NCBI GenBank assembly: GCA_031425525.1
Contig: JANPJM010000030.1
Coordinates: 1-64,000 of the forward strand
DNA: 64,000 bases
Reading direction: 5' to 3'
Origin: JANNMJ01 sp031425525
Lineage (GTDB): Bacteria; Bacteroidota; Bacteroidia; Cytophagales; Hymenobacteraceae
In this document: piece after piece, positions 46,117 to 55,900 of the stretch
Layout of the letters: the number at the start of each line of letters is the position of its first letter
Numbering within the stretch: position 1 is the first letter of the stretch
Notes under the pieces: generated by a model
The model's input: only the letters and a program-made list of their open reading frames with translations
Told to the model about the DNA's origin: nothing
Database searches by the model: none
Translations under genes and position numbers: made by a program

Positions 46117-46630
46117 AGTGATGGTCTGAAATACAGGCTGAAAGCGGCTCTTCGACTGGTTGGCCGGCGTCGGCTGGAAAGTGAGCCCCTGGCTTGGGAT
46201 GGTCGTGGAGCCAACTCTCGATGAAATGCTCGGTTACTTCCATATCCGGGCACGTGATATAACGAAGCAGTTGATTCTCCGTTTGCTCATCAAGTTGCAA
46301 CGAGAGCCGGTAGTTGCTCCACGACATAGGCACCGCCACCAGCAACCGGATGCCCGCGCGGTGAAGAGTTTTTAGAAGCGGCAGCAAAATAATGGCGCGG
46401 TCTTGCAACGTCATTTTGATATCGATTTCCGGTCGCACCACCACCACATCGGCGCCGGTGATTTCTACTTGACTCAGCAACGCGTGGAGGGTAGTCGTGA
46501 GCGCCGAATTGGTGGGGTAGCCAACCGCAATTCGGACGACCAACACGCGGTCGCGAATTTCGAGAATCACCATGCTTTTGGCTGTGTGGTATAGCTCCTG
46601 TAGCGGAGCCGAAATAGTAGGGAGACTCAT
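46085..46630 (-). CDS. Hypothetical protein upstream of DUF2256
   Basis: 181 residues, not recognised with certainty. The first 100 residues alternate strands and helices (MVILEIRDRVLVVRIAVGYP, GADVVVVRPEIDIKMTLQDR, GIRLLVAVPMSW) in a pattern loosely like a STAS or Rossmann-type fold. The C-terminus is polar and probably disordered. No signal peptide. Less GC-rich than the neighbours. Overlaps the DUF2256 gene. Confidence 0.6.
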   Translation of the reverse strand: MSLPTISAPLQELYHTAKSMVILEIRDRVLVVRIAVGYPTNSALTTTLHALLSQVEITGADVVVVRPEIDIKMTLQDRAIILLPLLKTLHRAGIRLLVAVPMSWSNYRLSLQLDEQTENQLLRYITCPDMEVTEHFIESWLHDHPKPGAHFPADAGQPVEEPLSACISDHHFDAPQAPSAD

Positions 46631-46902
46631 GGCAGAATAGCTAGTAGGAGGGTAAATGGTTGAAGAACCTAAAGGCGATGAAGTTCGCCTTTCAAATGTT
46701 AAAATTCAACCGGTTTGGGGTTGATTAGTCCGGTCAGTGGGTTCGGTTTTCGACGAACTCCTACTTAATGGCCCCTGAACGGCACCGTTTGGCCGCCTGA
46801 GCCAAAATTGTGGCTACGCCTCGCGCCGCCCGACCTTTGCGCACCCGTCGCGGTTGAGGGGGTGGGTTTTTGGCTTTCTTTAGCTTCCATAATACGTTTT
46901 CT

Positions 46903-47652
46903 GTGCGCGCTGCTGCTTTTACTTCGGCTACGCCGGCTGCCGACCCGCTGGGCCGGGCGCTGGTGGCCTATCATTTTGATGGTTTTACGGGGGCGCGGGC
47001 ACGGGTGCGCTGCTCGGTAGCGCCCGATGATTGGCTCCGGGCCTCGTACCTCTGCCGTACGCCCACCGAACTGCCCGACCTGGAGCAGGAGGCGCTGCGT
47101 CGCACCTACGGCCGCGTGTTGGATGTAGGCGCTGGCGCCGGGGCGCACGCATTGCCCTTGGTTGCGCGCGGACTGGCCGTGACGGCCCTCGACGCTTCGG
47201 CCGGCGCGTGCCGCGTAATGCAGGCGCGCGGCCTGACCGACGTGCGCTGCCAGGACATATGGGCGCCCCTGCCACCCCACGAACAGTGGGATACCATACT
47301 GCTATTGATGAACGGCCTTGGTTTGCCCGGTACCATCGAAAAACTACAACAGTACCTGCGCCACTTGCGGCCGCACCTGACGCCCACGGGGCAGATTCTG
47401 GCTACCTCCGCCGATGTGGCCTACCTCTACGAAGACGATGAAGGCGCCCTGCGCCTCCCCATGAACGGTGCCTATTACGGCGAAGTGGAGTACCAAATGA
47501 CCTATCAGGAGGAAACCGGCGAGCCGTTTCCGTGGCTTTTTCTCAACGCCGCCCTGCTGCCCGACTACGCCGCCGAAGCCGGGTTCAGCACCGAAATTCT
47601 TGCCGCCGATGAAAACGACCAGTATCTGGCGCGGCTCACGCCGATTGCGTGA
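46903..47652 (+). CDS. Class I SAM-dependent methyltransferase
   Basis: About 249 residues. Motif I is GRVLDVGAGAGAHALPLV, with the acidic end of strand 2 in VTALDAS and motif IV-like QWDTILLLMNGLGLPG. The N-terminal ADPLGRALVAYHFDGF is typical of a Bacteroidota methyltransferase group with unknown substrate. There is no ATG at the start: GTG 46903 and TTG 46870 are both possible, and I chose GTG. A -7-like gacctttg lies at 46832-46839. Confidence 0.82.
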   Translation: MRAAAFTSATPAADPLGRALVAYHFDGFTGARARVRCSVAPDDWLRASYLCRTPTELPDLEQEALRRTYGRVLDVGAGAGAHALPLVARGLAVTALDASAGACRVMQARGLTDVRCQDIWAPLPPHEQWDTILLLMNGLGLPGTIEKLQQYLRHLRPHLTPTGQILATSADVAYLYEDDEGALRLPMNGAYYGEVEYQMTYQEETGEPFPWLFLNAALLPDYAAEAGFSTEILAADENDQYLARLTPIA

Positions 47653-47679
47653 TAAAGGATGTAACAGAACAAAGGATCT

Positions 47680-47778
47680 GTCATTGCGAGGAGGATTGCG
47701 ACGACGAAGCGATCTCGCATCGCCTAACGCGCTCGTTTACTGCGAGATTGCTTCGTCGCAAAGCCTCCTCGCAATGAC
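47680..47778. repeat. REP-like inverted repeat of the gtcattgcgaggagg type
   Basis: gtcattgcgaggagg at 47680-47694 is repeated inverted as cctcctcgcaatgac at 47764-47778, with inner pairing gcgacgaagc / gcttcgtcgc and tctcgca / tgcgaga. This outer motif is a common intergenic palindrome in many bacteria. Confidence 0.8.
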
Positions 47779-47868
47779 AAATGCGGAAAAAAATTTCTGG
47801 TCAAGTGGCTAATTCGTTTCCCAATCAACACATTCCCGCATCCCCACATCCTCCCATCTTTCCTCCCC

Positions 47869-48318
47869 ATGACCCAAACCTTCCGCTTTCGTTGGGCCGA
47901 TCTCGACCCCAACGGCCACGTTCGCCATTCCGTTTACGCTGATCTGGCGGCCCAAACCCGCCTCGATTTTCTGGCGGCGGCCGGTTTTGGGCTGCGCGAG
48001 TTCGCCAAACTCGGCATTGGTCCGATCCTCTTCCGCGAGGACGTGCGGTACGTCAAGGAAGTCCATATCAACGACGAAGTAACCGTGACGGCGCACGTCG
48101 GCGGCCTGACCGCCGATGGCGCGCGCTGGCACTTGCACCACACGTTTACGCGCGCCCGCGACGGCGCAACGGTTGCGACCATCAACGTCGAGGGCGCGTG
48201 GTTCGACCTGCGCGAGCGCCGCGTGACGGCGCCACCGCCCGCCCTCGCCGAAGCGATGCGCACCGCCCAACGTCACCCCGATTTTCAGGAATTGACGCGC
48301 CAACCGAAGGTCGAATAG
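47869..48318 (+). CDS. Hotdog-fold acyl-CoA thioesterase (4HBT type)
   Basis: 149 residues. FRFRWADLDPNGHVRHSVYADLAAQTR is the 4-hydroxybenzoyl-CoA thioesterase signature, with the catalytic Asp in DLDPNGHV. FREDVRYVKEVHINDEVTV and the later beta strands complete one hotdog domain. It would hydrolyse an acyl-CoA in the cytosol; substrate unknown. Stands alone, convergent with the DinB gene. Confidence 0.88.
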   Translation: MTQTFRFRWADLDPNGHVRHSVYADLAAQTRLDFLAAAGFGLREFAKLGIGPILFREDVRYVKEVHINDEVTVTAHVGGLTADGARWHLHHTFTRARDGATVATINVEGAWFDLRERRVTAPPPALAEAMRTAQRHPDFQELTRQPKVE

Positions 48319-48354
48319 CGTTTGACCATTGCAGGGGCGCAGCCTAGTAGCCCC

Positions 48355-48885
48355 TCAACGAACGGCCTTCAACCGCTCGACCTGCTGCTGATGGTGCAGC
48401 ACGTGGTCGAGCATAAAACGCAACGTTTGGTCGAGGGTGAGCCAGCCGGCGCGCGGGTGTTCAAACACGGCACGCCCGGCGTGCGTACCCGGAAAATTGG
48501 CCAGCAGCCGCCCCAGACGCTGATGTAGCGGTGCCCACTGATGGCGCAAATGGTCTACTTCGACTTCCACTGCCAGCGGCTCGCCGAGGCGCGCGGGCGC
48601 TTTGAACTGGCGGTCGGGCTTCGCCAATACATAGCTCATATAACGCGAGCGCAGCCAATTGCGCAGTCCGGCAGTGGGCAACTCGGTGGCGGGGCGCGCG
48701 GCTTGTTTTTCGAGCAGGGTAATGATGCCGGTTTCGGCGCCCATCAAGTGCCGGATCACCTGCACGCCCGACCACCCGCCATCGGCCGGCCGAGCATTGG
48801 GCTGCGGCAGGGCCGACACGGCGGTAAGCAGCGCATCGGTGGCGTGCGTGAGGGCGTCGAAGCGGGTACGGTAGGCGGCGTGCAT
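48355..48885 (-). CDS. DinB-family four-helix protein
   Basis: 176 residues of four-helix-bundle DinB/YfiT type. The metal-site histidines are in WSGVQVIRHLMGAE and HVLHHQQQVERL, with another conserved His at VDHLRHQW. Members bind Ni or Zn and include thiol S-transferases; the role here is unknown. Confidence 0.82.
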   Translation of the reverse strand: MHAAYRTRFDALTHATDALLTAVSALPQPNARPADGGWSGVQVIRHLMGAETGIITLLEKQAARPATELPTAGLRNWLRSRYMSYVLAKPDRQFKAPARLGEPLAVEVEVDHLRHQWAPLHQRLGRLLANFPGTHAGRAVFEHPRAGWLTLDQTLRFMLDHVLHHQQQVERLKAVR

Positions 48886-48985
48886 CGGTCAGAGGAGTTG
48901 GTTGACGCCGAAAAGATAGCGCCGCCGCCGCTTATCGAGCGTCGACGGACGCGCGGTTTTCCTTGAAGCTGACGACCTTGCGCTC

Positions 48986-49198
48986 ATGAAGCGGCCACCC
49001 CGTATCTCCCTCTACCGCTACGAACTGTGGCTGGAGCCCAACAAGCAGTATTTGCTCCGCGAAGCCGACACCGACGCGCCCCAACCCGCGCCCGGCAGCG
49101 AACTGCTGACCACTGTGCACGCCACCAGTTTGTGGGCCGCGCAACTCGTGCGCGACGCCTTTTTGGGCCACCCGCAAGACCCGCGCGATTCCTATTGA
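48986..49198 (+). CDS. Small hypothetical protein
   Basis: 70 residues, not recognised: ISLYRYELWLEPNKQYLLRE, TSLWAAQLVRDAFLG. It has no signal peptide or membrane segment. The frame sits between two minus-strand genes and its last seven bases overlap the stop of the VOC gene. Tentative. Confidence 0.45.
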   Translation: MKRPPRISLYRYELWLEPNKQYLLREADTDAPQPAPGSELLTTVHATSLWAAQLVRDAFLGHPQDPRDSY

Positions 49199-49617
49199 GC
49201 CAGGGCGGCTGGTTGCTCAATCAAGTCCCAGAGGTTGCCGTAGAGGTCTAGAAAAACCACCACGTGCCCATAGGCCGCCGCGCGCGGCTCTTCCCGAAAC
49301 GCTACGCCCCGTGCCCGCAACGCGTGGTAATCGGCCCAAAAATCGGTGGTGTGCAGGAAAAGAAAAACCCGCCCACCGGTCTGGTTGCCAATGCGGCTTT
49401 CCTGCTCCGGCGTAGCCGCGCGGGCCAGCAGCAACCCGGCGCCACCGCCCGCCGCAGTGCCCACCGGCGCCACCTGCACCCAGCGCTTTTCGGGCGAGAG
49501 CGGCGTGTCTTCGAGCAGCTCAAAACCAAGTATCTGCGTGTACCACGCAATGGCTTCGTCGTAGTCGCGCACGAGCAGCGCGAGAGAGTGGAGGGTTTGA
49601 GGCACGGTAACAGGCAA
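49192..49617 (-). CDS. VOC-superfamily (glyoxalase/dioxygenase-like) protein
   Basis: 141 residues with the paired beta-alpha-beta-beta-beta units of the VOC fold: LHSLALLVRDYDEAIAWYTQILGFEL, then GGRVFLFLHTTDFWADYHAL and AYGHVVVFLDLYGNLWDLIEQP. The terminal YGNLWDL with Glu is the usual last metal ligand region. Function not assignable. Confidence 0.85.
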   Translation of the reverse strand: MPVTVPQTLHSLALLVRDYDEAIAWYTQILGFELLEDTPLSPEKRWVQVAPVGTAAGGGAGLLLARAATPEQESRIGNQTGGRVFLFLHTTDFWADYHALRARGVAFREEPRAAAYGHVVVFLDLYGNLWDLIEQPAALAQ

Positions 49618-49625
49618 AAATAAGA

Positions 49626-49660
49626 ACGCCCGCCCGGAAGCATTTCCGAGCGGGGCGCTT
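49626..49660 (-). terminator. Terminator of pdhB
   Basis: On the minus strand a GC-rich stem (gcgccccgctcggaa against ttccgggcgggcgtt) is followed by ttcttattttt, 24 bases past the pdhB stop. Confidence 0.7.
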
Positions 49661-49684
49661 CGCTAAACCCTAAAAACTAAATCC

Positions 49685-50674
49685 TCATTTTCCCACATAC
49701 AACACCTCCTTCACCGCCTTCACGGTGCGCGCCACGTTGGGCAGCGCCGCTTCGATGAGGGTAGGGGCGTAGGGCAGCGGCACGTCCTGCGAGGTGATGC
49801 GGATGACGGGCGCGTCGAGGTAATCGAAGGCCGTGCGCTGCACGTGGTATGCGATTTCGCCGGAAATCGAAGCCAGTGGCCACGCTTCCTCCACGACCAC
49901 GAGGCGGTTGGTTTTCTTCACCGACTCGACGACCGTTTTGTAGTCAATCGGGCGCACCGAACGCAGGTCGATGACTTCGGCAGAAATGCCTTCTTTTTCG
50001 AGTTCCTGGGCGGCCATCAGGGCCACTTTCATCATTTTGCCGAACGAGACGATGGTCACGTGGTCGCCGGGGCGCACGACGTTGGCTTGACCAATCGGGA
50101 TCAGATACTCGCCGTCCGGCACTTCGCCTTTGTCGGCGTACATCAGTTCCGACTCCATGAAAATCACGGGGTCTTCGTCGCGGATGGACGTTTTGAGTAG
50201 CCCCTTAGCGTCGGCAGGCGTACTGGGCACCACCACTTTGAGGCCGGGGCAGTTGGCGTACCAGTTCTCGAAATTCTGCGAGTGCTGCGACGAGAGCATC
50301 CCGGCGTTGCCGGTGGGGCCACGAAACACAATCGGCACCGGGTACTGCCCGCCCGACATCGACATCATTTTCGCCGCCGAATTGATCACTTGGTCAATCG
50401 CGACGAGCGAGAAGTTGAACGTCATGAACTCGATGATCGGCCGCAGCCCGTTCATCGCTGCGCCCACGCCGATGCCGGTAAAGCCGAGTTCGGCAATCGG
50501 GGTATCGATCACGCGCTTAGCGCCGAACTCGGCCAGCATGCCTTGGCTCACTTTGTAGGCGCCGTCGTACTCAGCCACGTCTTCGCCCATCAGGAAGACG
50601 CGCTCGACGCGGCGCATTTCTTCGGTCATCGCTTCGCGCAGTGCCTCGCGGAACTGTAGGGTTCGCATTGCCAT
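49685..50674 (-). CDS. pdhB: Pyruvate dehydrogenase E1 component, beta subunit
   Basis: 329 residues, full length. Start MRTLQFREALREAMTEEM, then VFLMGEDVAEYDGAYKVSQG (thiamine-diphosphate-side glutamate), FRGPTGNAGMLSSQHSQNFENWYANCPG, and the transketolase C-terminal domain (VTIVSFGKMMKVALMAAQEL, VVVEEAWPLASISGEIAYHV). With E1 alpha it decarboxylates pyruvate and feeds the lipoyl E2. Neither pdhA nor E2 is in the window. A terminator follows. Confidence 0.93.
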   Translation of the reverse strand: MAMRTLQFREALREAMTEEMRRVERVFLMGEDVAEYDGAYKVSQGMLAEFGAKRVIDTPIAELGFTGIGVGAAMNGLRPIIEFMTFNFSLVAIDQVINSAAKMMSMSGGQYPVPIVFRGPTGNAGMLSSQHSQNFENWYANCPGLKVVVPSTPADAKGLLKTSIRDEDPVIFMESELMYADKGEVPDGEYLIPIGQANVVRPGDHVTIVSFGKMMKVALMAAQELEKEGISAEVIDLRSVRPIDYKTVVESVKKTNRLVVVEEAWPLASISGEIAYHVQRTAFDYLDAPVIRITSQDVPLPYAPTLIEAALPNVARTVKAVKEVLYVGK

Positions 50675-50699
50675 CTAAATCAGGAGTTTTTTAGGAGGG

Positions 50700-50707
50700 C
50701 GAAGGTA
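50700..50707 (-). promoter_or_regulatory. Putative -7 box TACCTTCG of pdhB
   Basis: The minus strand reads TACCTTCG 26 bases before the pdhB ATG at 50674. The -33 side falls towards the hairpin at 50717-50755. Confidence 0.45.
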
Positions 50708-50716
50708 CGGCCGAAC

Positions 50717-50755
50717 CGGAGTGTAGCGCGGGCCGGCGCCCCGCGCTACACTCCG
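50717..50755. repeat. REP-like hairpin between prohibitin and pdhB
   Basis: cggagtgtagcgcggg (50717-50732) is the exact inverse of cccgcgctacactccg (50740-50755), loop of seven. The gtgtag edge recalls the larger element upstream of the prohibitin gene. Confidence 0.8.
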
Positions 50756-50770
50756 CTGCCGCGCACGGTT

Positions 50771-51685
50771 TTATTTCGCGTCGAGCAAAAGTTGCGTTCC
50801 CTTGGTATCGCCCAAAACGATAATCTTCGCGTTCTGCGAGCCGGCCAGCTCGCGCTGCATCTTGATCTGCTCGTAGCGCAACTGCTTGTCCGTCAGTTCG
50901 GCGGAGATGATGCGCTGGTAGTCGGCGATGCCCTGGGCTTCGAGGCGCTTGCGGTCGGCTTCCTGCTTTTCCTTTTGCAGCACGAACTGCATTTTCTGCG
51001 ATTCCTGCTCGGCGTTGATTTTCGATTCGATGGTTTGCTTCACCGATTCGGGCAGTTGAATGTTGCGGATCAGCAGTTGTTCGAGCATCAGGCCACGCGC
51101 GCGGAAATCGGCTTCGATAGTTTTCAGAATCCGGTTCTGAAACTCGTCGCGCCGGGTCGAGTAGAGGGCCACGGCATCGTAAAAAACGGCATTATCACGT
51201 ATTCGGGTGCGGGCGATGGGCCGCACGATGCGATCCTGGTAATCGGTGCCGATGGTTTGGAGCACTTTCGGCGCCTGATTGGGCACCACGCGGTAGAGGA
51301 CGGTGAGGTCGATGACGACTTCGAGCCCGTCGGCCGACAGCACCCGGATGGCGTCGTCGCCTTCCTTATCGCCTTCGTCGTGGGTGGCCGACATCGTGTA
51401 GTTCTGCGTCTTGATATCGAAGCTGATGACATCGGCCAAGGGGTTTACGATGTGCAGCCCCGGCCCCAGCACGGTTGGTTGCACCTTGCCGAAGAGCTTC
51501 ACCACGCCCACTTCACCGGCCTCGATCTGGCGCACCGTACTCGTAAAAAAGCCCAGCGCGGCGAGCGCCACCCCCGCAATCAGCAGTGGCAAGCGCGCTT
51601 TTGAAGCCGGCGAACCGGTGTAGGTATTGCGGCCCACCACCACGCCGGCGGCGAGGAGCAAGAGGCCCAGAATGAAGAAGAACAT
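50771..51685 (-). CDS. Prohibitin/SPFH-domain membrane protein
   Basis: 304 residues. Two hydrophobic segments at about 1-17 and 30-49 anchor it to the inner membrane. The SPFH domain is at about 50-235 (EAGEVGVVKLFGKVQPTVLGPGLHIVNP, LEVVIDLTVLYRV), with the coiled coil KINAEQESQKMQFVLQKEKQEADRKR and a final strand. Such proteins form large rings that shelter membrane proteases such as FtsH; the partner here is not visible. Flanked by hairpins on both sides. Confidence 0.9.
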   Translation of the reverse strand: MFFFILGLLLLAAGVVVGRNTYTGSPASKARLPLLIAGVALAALGFFTSTVRQIEAGEVGVVKLFGKVQPTVLGPGLHIVNPLADVISFDIKTQNYTMSATHDEGDKEGDDAIRVLSADGLEVVIDLTVLYRVVPNQAPKVLQTIGTDYQDRIVRPIARTRIRDNAVFYDAVALYSTRRDEFQNRILKTIEADFRARGLMLEQLLIRNIQLPESVKQTIESKINAEQESQKMQFVLQKEKQEADRKRLEAQGIADYQRIISAELTDKQLRYEQIKMQRELAGSQNAKIIVLGDTKGTQLLLDAK

Positions 51686-51695
51686 GGGTGATAAG

Positions 51696-51806
51696 TGTAG
51701 TGCGGACTTCAGTCCGCAGTTTGACAGAAAATTGGCAGCGCGCGTTGATGGAGCAACTTAATACGACCAGATAGCCAGTAAACTGCGGACTGAAGTCCGC
51801 ACTACA
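51696..51806. repeat. Twin REP-like element, each arm itself a palindrome
   Basis: tgtagtgcggacttcagtcc and the next seven bases (51696-51722) are repeated as an exact inverse at 51780-51806, 57 bases apart. Each arm contains gcggacttcagtccgc or its variant gcggactgaagtccgc, nearly self-complementary. This nested symmetry is the build of a bipartite REP (BIME). It lies just upstream of the prohibitin ATG. Confidence 0.85.
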
Positions 51807-51825
51807 TTCCGGCCCCACGCCACCG

Positions 51826-52332
51826 TTAAAGCTCCAACGCCTCCGCAAGTTTTGCGGCTTCGCTCAAGCAGCCGTCTAGTTCGCGGCGGGTATCGGCTTG
51901 CAGGGTGCGCTCGAAGAGTAGCAGCACTTGCTCGCCGGCTTCGTTCACGAAAAGGTCGGTGTAGAGGCGCTCGAAAATACCGGCTTCGGCAGCCACGATG
52001 CGGTCGATGTCGGCCGCCGAGCGCGCCTCGCGCAGGGCACGATGCAGGATAGCGAGCGCGAGCGCGGCCTCGTCGGCGGGGTCAGGCGGGTGGTCGTCGG
52101 GGTGGGCTTCGGAAGCTAGGTCGAGCAGCAACTGCAGCAGCGCCATCGCTATGCCCAAACGCACCCGCTCGAAACTGAACGACAGCTCGGTAGGGGGTGT
52201 GCCGGCGGGCAAGCGGCCGGTGGCGGCGCGCTCGAAACGCGTGTAGGCGGTGGCTTCTTCGGGGCTGAAAAACTCGTCGTAGCGCTCGCCAAACGACAAG
52301 CGCAGCAAGGTCTCAAACGTAACGGCGCTCAT
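51826..52332 (-). CDS. Hypothetical protein
   Basis: 168 residues, not recognised. Rich in Ala, Glu and Leu, predicted mostly helical (GIAMALLQLLLDLASEAHP, ALALAILHRALREARSAADIDR, ELDGCLSEAAKLAEALEL). No signal peptide or metal motif. ATG 52332 was chosen because the promoter-like box at 52368-52375 lies upstream; the frame is open to 52401, which would include that box. Confidence 0.65.
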   Translation of the reverse strand: MSAVTFETLLRLSFGERYDEFFSPEEATAYTRFERAATGRLPAGTPPTELSFSFERVRLGIAMALLQLLLDLASEAHPDDHPPDPADEAALALAILHRALREARSAADIDRIVAAEAGIFERLYTDLFVNEAGEQVLLLFERTLQADTRRELDGCLSEAAKLAEALEL

Positions 52333-52367
52333 GGGCAATCGCGGGGAACAGGGTGAAGGGAGCGCGC

Positions 52368-52375
52368 CAAAGGTA
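52368..52375 (-). promoter_or_regulatory. Putative -7 box TACCTTTG
   Basis: An exact match to the Bacteroidota TAnnTTTG box on the minus strand, 36 bases before the ATG at 52332. A TTG lies 23 bases further upstream (plus 52399-52401). Confidence 0.55.
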
Positions 52376-52601
52376 GGCGGCCGAAACAAATGCCCGCGCA
52401 ACCGTTTAGCAGAAGCGGTCTTTTGCGCGAATTTTCAAGCATAATGGCCGTTGCCGTGCGGTGGGCGCAGCGTTGCGGCTGCGGAGCGGGTTTTTCATTT
52501 CCTTCAACCCCTCCAGTATTTCGAGCAACTCCTTGACGAGTCCGTGGTTTTTAATCCACCAATCTCCCGCCATCTCCTTCAATCTCCGTCAATCTTCATC
52601 C

Positions 52602-52823
52602 ATGCGGGCCTATTATTTCTATGTCGTGCTGGGCCTGATGACCGTTGGGTTCGGGCAGTGCTTGATTCTGTGGGCCGACCACCTCAACACCGGCGGCGCG
52701 CCCACGGCTACGTGGGTAGCGGCAGGCACGGGCGCGCTGGTCGTTTTCAACACCGGCCTGTGCTTGTTTGGACGCGGTATCGTCGAGCGCATCCGGCAGG
52801 AACGGAACGCGCCGCAGCCGTAA
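52602..52823 (+). CDS. Small two-segment membrane protein
   Basis: 73 residues. Two hydrophobic segments (YFYVVLGLMTVGFGQCLILWA, WVAAGTGALVVFNTGLCLFG) and a charged end RGIVERIRQERNAP. ATG 52602 was chosen because the upstream in-frame residues from 52461 are serine-rich and unlike a signal. Family not recognised. Confidence 0.6.
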   Translation: MRAYYFYVVLGLMTVGFGQCLILWADHLNTGGAPTATWVAAGTGALVVFNTGLCLFGRGIVERIRQERNAPQP

Positions 52824-52934
52824 CTTTCGGAGCCGCCGGGTTGAAATCAGGTGGTGCCGTGCCCGTAACCCGCCAACCGGTGGGCGACTGTCAGTAGTCA
52901 GCGCGCGTTTTCACGATTTTATCCTTCTTCGTCA

Positions 52935-55900
52935 ATGCCTGATTTTTTCGCTTTGCGCCGGCACGTGCTGCCAGTGGCTGCTCTGGGATTATTGCTTGTG
53001 TCGACAGCCGCCCCGGCGGCCGCACAGGTGGCGCCGCGTAACAAGCCGGCAGCGGTCCAACCGGCTGCATCTCAACCCGTCGCCCAACCGGCGCCCAGCG
53101 GCCCCAACTACCGCCTCTCGCTGCGGGGCGGCACGTTTACGCCGCCCGCCAATCAGGAGGAGTTTTTCTCGGCTGCTGCCGAACCCACCGACATCAGCGG
53201 GGGCGTTTTCATCCGACTGGTGCAGTTCTGGGAACTGCCGACCAAAGACCGCCGCGCCCGCCTCGAACGCGCATGGCACGTTCGGCTCCTCGATTACCTG
53301 CCGATGAACACGTACGTAGTGGCGTTTCCGGCGTCGTTCAACCGGCAGCTCTTGATGGGCTACAACGTGCGCAGCGTATTTCAACTGACTCCCGACCAAC
53401 GGCTGCACCCGCTGCTGCGCACCGGCAACGTGCCCGCGCATGCCCTGCGGCCCGGTAACCAGGCCGAGGTACTGATCGAGACCATTGCCGCCGAAGCTGC
53501 CCCCAATCCCGCCGCCTTTCGGGCCGCCACCCGCGCTGCGTTACTGGCAGCTGGGGCCACCGAACTGGTGGCGCCCGACACCACGGCCCCGCACCGCCTG
53601 CGTGCCCGCGTACCACTGGGTAAGCTGCAAGCCGTGGCCGCCGTGGCGGCGGTGCTGAGTGTAGAGCCTGTGCCTGCCCCGGCGCAGCGCGAAGACCGCC
53701 CCGGCCGCTCGAACCACCGGGCTAATTTTCTGAATTCCGACGACCCCCTCGGTCGCCACTACGACGGCACCGGCGTGCGCGTGGCCCTCGGCGACGATGG
53801 TATTCTGGGGCCGCACATCGATTACACGGGCCGCTTCGACCAGACGAACGTCACCAACGACAACGGCGACCACGGCGACCACTGCGGCGGCATCATTGCG
53901 GGGGGCGGCAACCTCGACCCGCGCCAGCGCGGCATGGCGCCCGGCGCGAGTGTGAGCGTTTACAACCCGTTCGATAACATCGATGCCGCGCCCGCCGATT
54001 TCGACGCTACCGGCGTGCGCATTACGTCCACATCGTACGGCGATGGCTGCCATTCGGGCTACACCGCCGCCGCGCGCGACGTAGACCAGCAAACCCGGCA
54101 GCAACCGGCGCTGCTGCACGTTTTTTCGGCGGGTAATTCGGGTAGCAACAACTGCGGTTTTCTGACGGGCTGGGGCAACATTACGGGCGGCAACAAATCG
54201 GGCAAGAACGTACTGGCCGTCGGTGCCGTAGACCGCAGCGACCAGCTTGCGGGGTTTTCGTCGCGCGGGCCCACTCGCGATGGCCGCGTCAAGCCCGACA
54301 TCTGCGCCGTGGGCGTCGATGTCAATTCGACCCTGCCCAACAACACGTACGGCAACAATTCGGGCACTTCCATGGCGTGCCCCGGTATGGCGGGCACCAG
54401 TGCGCTGCTGTACCAACTCTGGCGCGCCCGCCACGGCGGGCAAGACCCCACGGCCGCGCTCATCAAGGCGGTGGTGCTGGGCACGGCCGACGATTTGGGC
54501 AATCCAGGGCCCGATTTCGAGTTTGGCTACGGGCGGCTCAATGCCCGCCGCGCGGCGCTCGCTTTGGAAGGCGAGCGGTTTTTTTCGGATTCCGTCGATC
54601 AGGGCCAGCAGCGTTCGTTTAGTGTGGCCGTGGCCGCCGGTACCCAACAAGTGCGCTTCCTCACGCACTGGACCGATTTTGAGGGTTCCGTCCTCGCCGG
54701 GCGGGCGTTGGTCAACGACCTCGATGCCGTGCTGATTTCGCCCGCTGGCGACACTATCCGGCCGTGGGTACTCGATCCGCGCCCCAACCTCGCCACCATC
54801 GACAACCCGGCCGTGCGCGCCCGCGACTCGCTCAATAACGCCGAGCTGATTACGTTCGACGCGCCCACGCCCGGCACCTATACTCTCCTGATCCGGGGAA
54901 CGAGCGTGCCGCAGGGGCCGCAAAAGTTCTACGCGGTGTATGAACTGCTGACCGATTCCATTGTGGTGACGTACCCGATGGGCGGCGAGTCGTTCGCCCC
55001 CGCCGACGGCGAAACCCTCCGCTGGGATGCGTTCGGCAACGTAGGTTCGTTTACGCTGACCCTATCCGCCGATTCGGGCGCTACTTGGCAAACCATTGGC
55101 ACGGTGCCGGGCAACCTGCGGCATTTTCAGTGGGGCGCGCCCGCCACGCGCCTCGGCCAGCGGCTGTTGCTACGCGTGCAGCGCGGGGCGGTAGTGGGGC
55201 AATCGGGCAGCTCGTTCAGCGTGATGAATCCACCGGCCAACGTGCGCATCACGCGCGTCTGCCCCGATTCCACGACCGTGGAGTGGAGCGCCGTTACGGG
55301 CGCCGTGCGCTACGATGTGTACCGTCTCGGCACCACCAAAATGGATAGTGTAGGCACCAGCGTGCAGCCGCGTTTTTTGCTGGGCGGCACCAACTCGCTC
55401 CTGGAAGATTGGCTGAGCGTGCGCGCCGTGCGGGCCAACGGTGCGCAGAGCAACCGCGCTATTGCGGTACGCCGGGCGCCGGGTTTGGCCAATTGCGTAC
55501 TGGGGTTTGATGGGGAACTCGTGCGGGTGGTCTCGCCGGTGGCAGGCGGGCAGACGTGCGGCGCGGTGCGCCCGGCCACCGTCGCGCTCGAAATCCGCAA
55601 CTCCGGCGCGCTGGTGCTGCCGGGCGGGCGGGTGTTTTACCGACTCGGCGCGGGCGCGGTCGTATCCGATTCGGTGTTGGGGCCGCTCGCGCCCGGCACG
55701 GTGCGGCTGTACACCTTCAGCGTGCCGCTGGTGCTGCCGGGCGGGCCATCGGAGTTACTGGTATGGATGCGGTTTGGGGCCGATGCCAACCGCCGCAACG
55801 ACACGGTACGCGTCGCACTGAACCCCAACGTAGGCACCACGGTGCCGTTGCCGCTGGTACAGAACATTGATACCTGGGCGCGTTGCAACACGGCCTCTGA

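Noticed and set aside
45883..46224. 113-residue plus-strand frame
   Set aside because: It crosses the 45860-45937 hairpin and is antisense to the DUF2256 gene and its neighbour.
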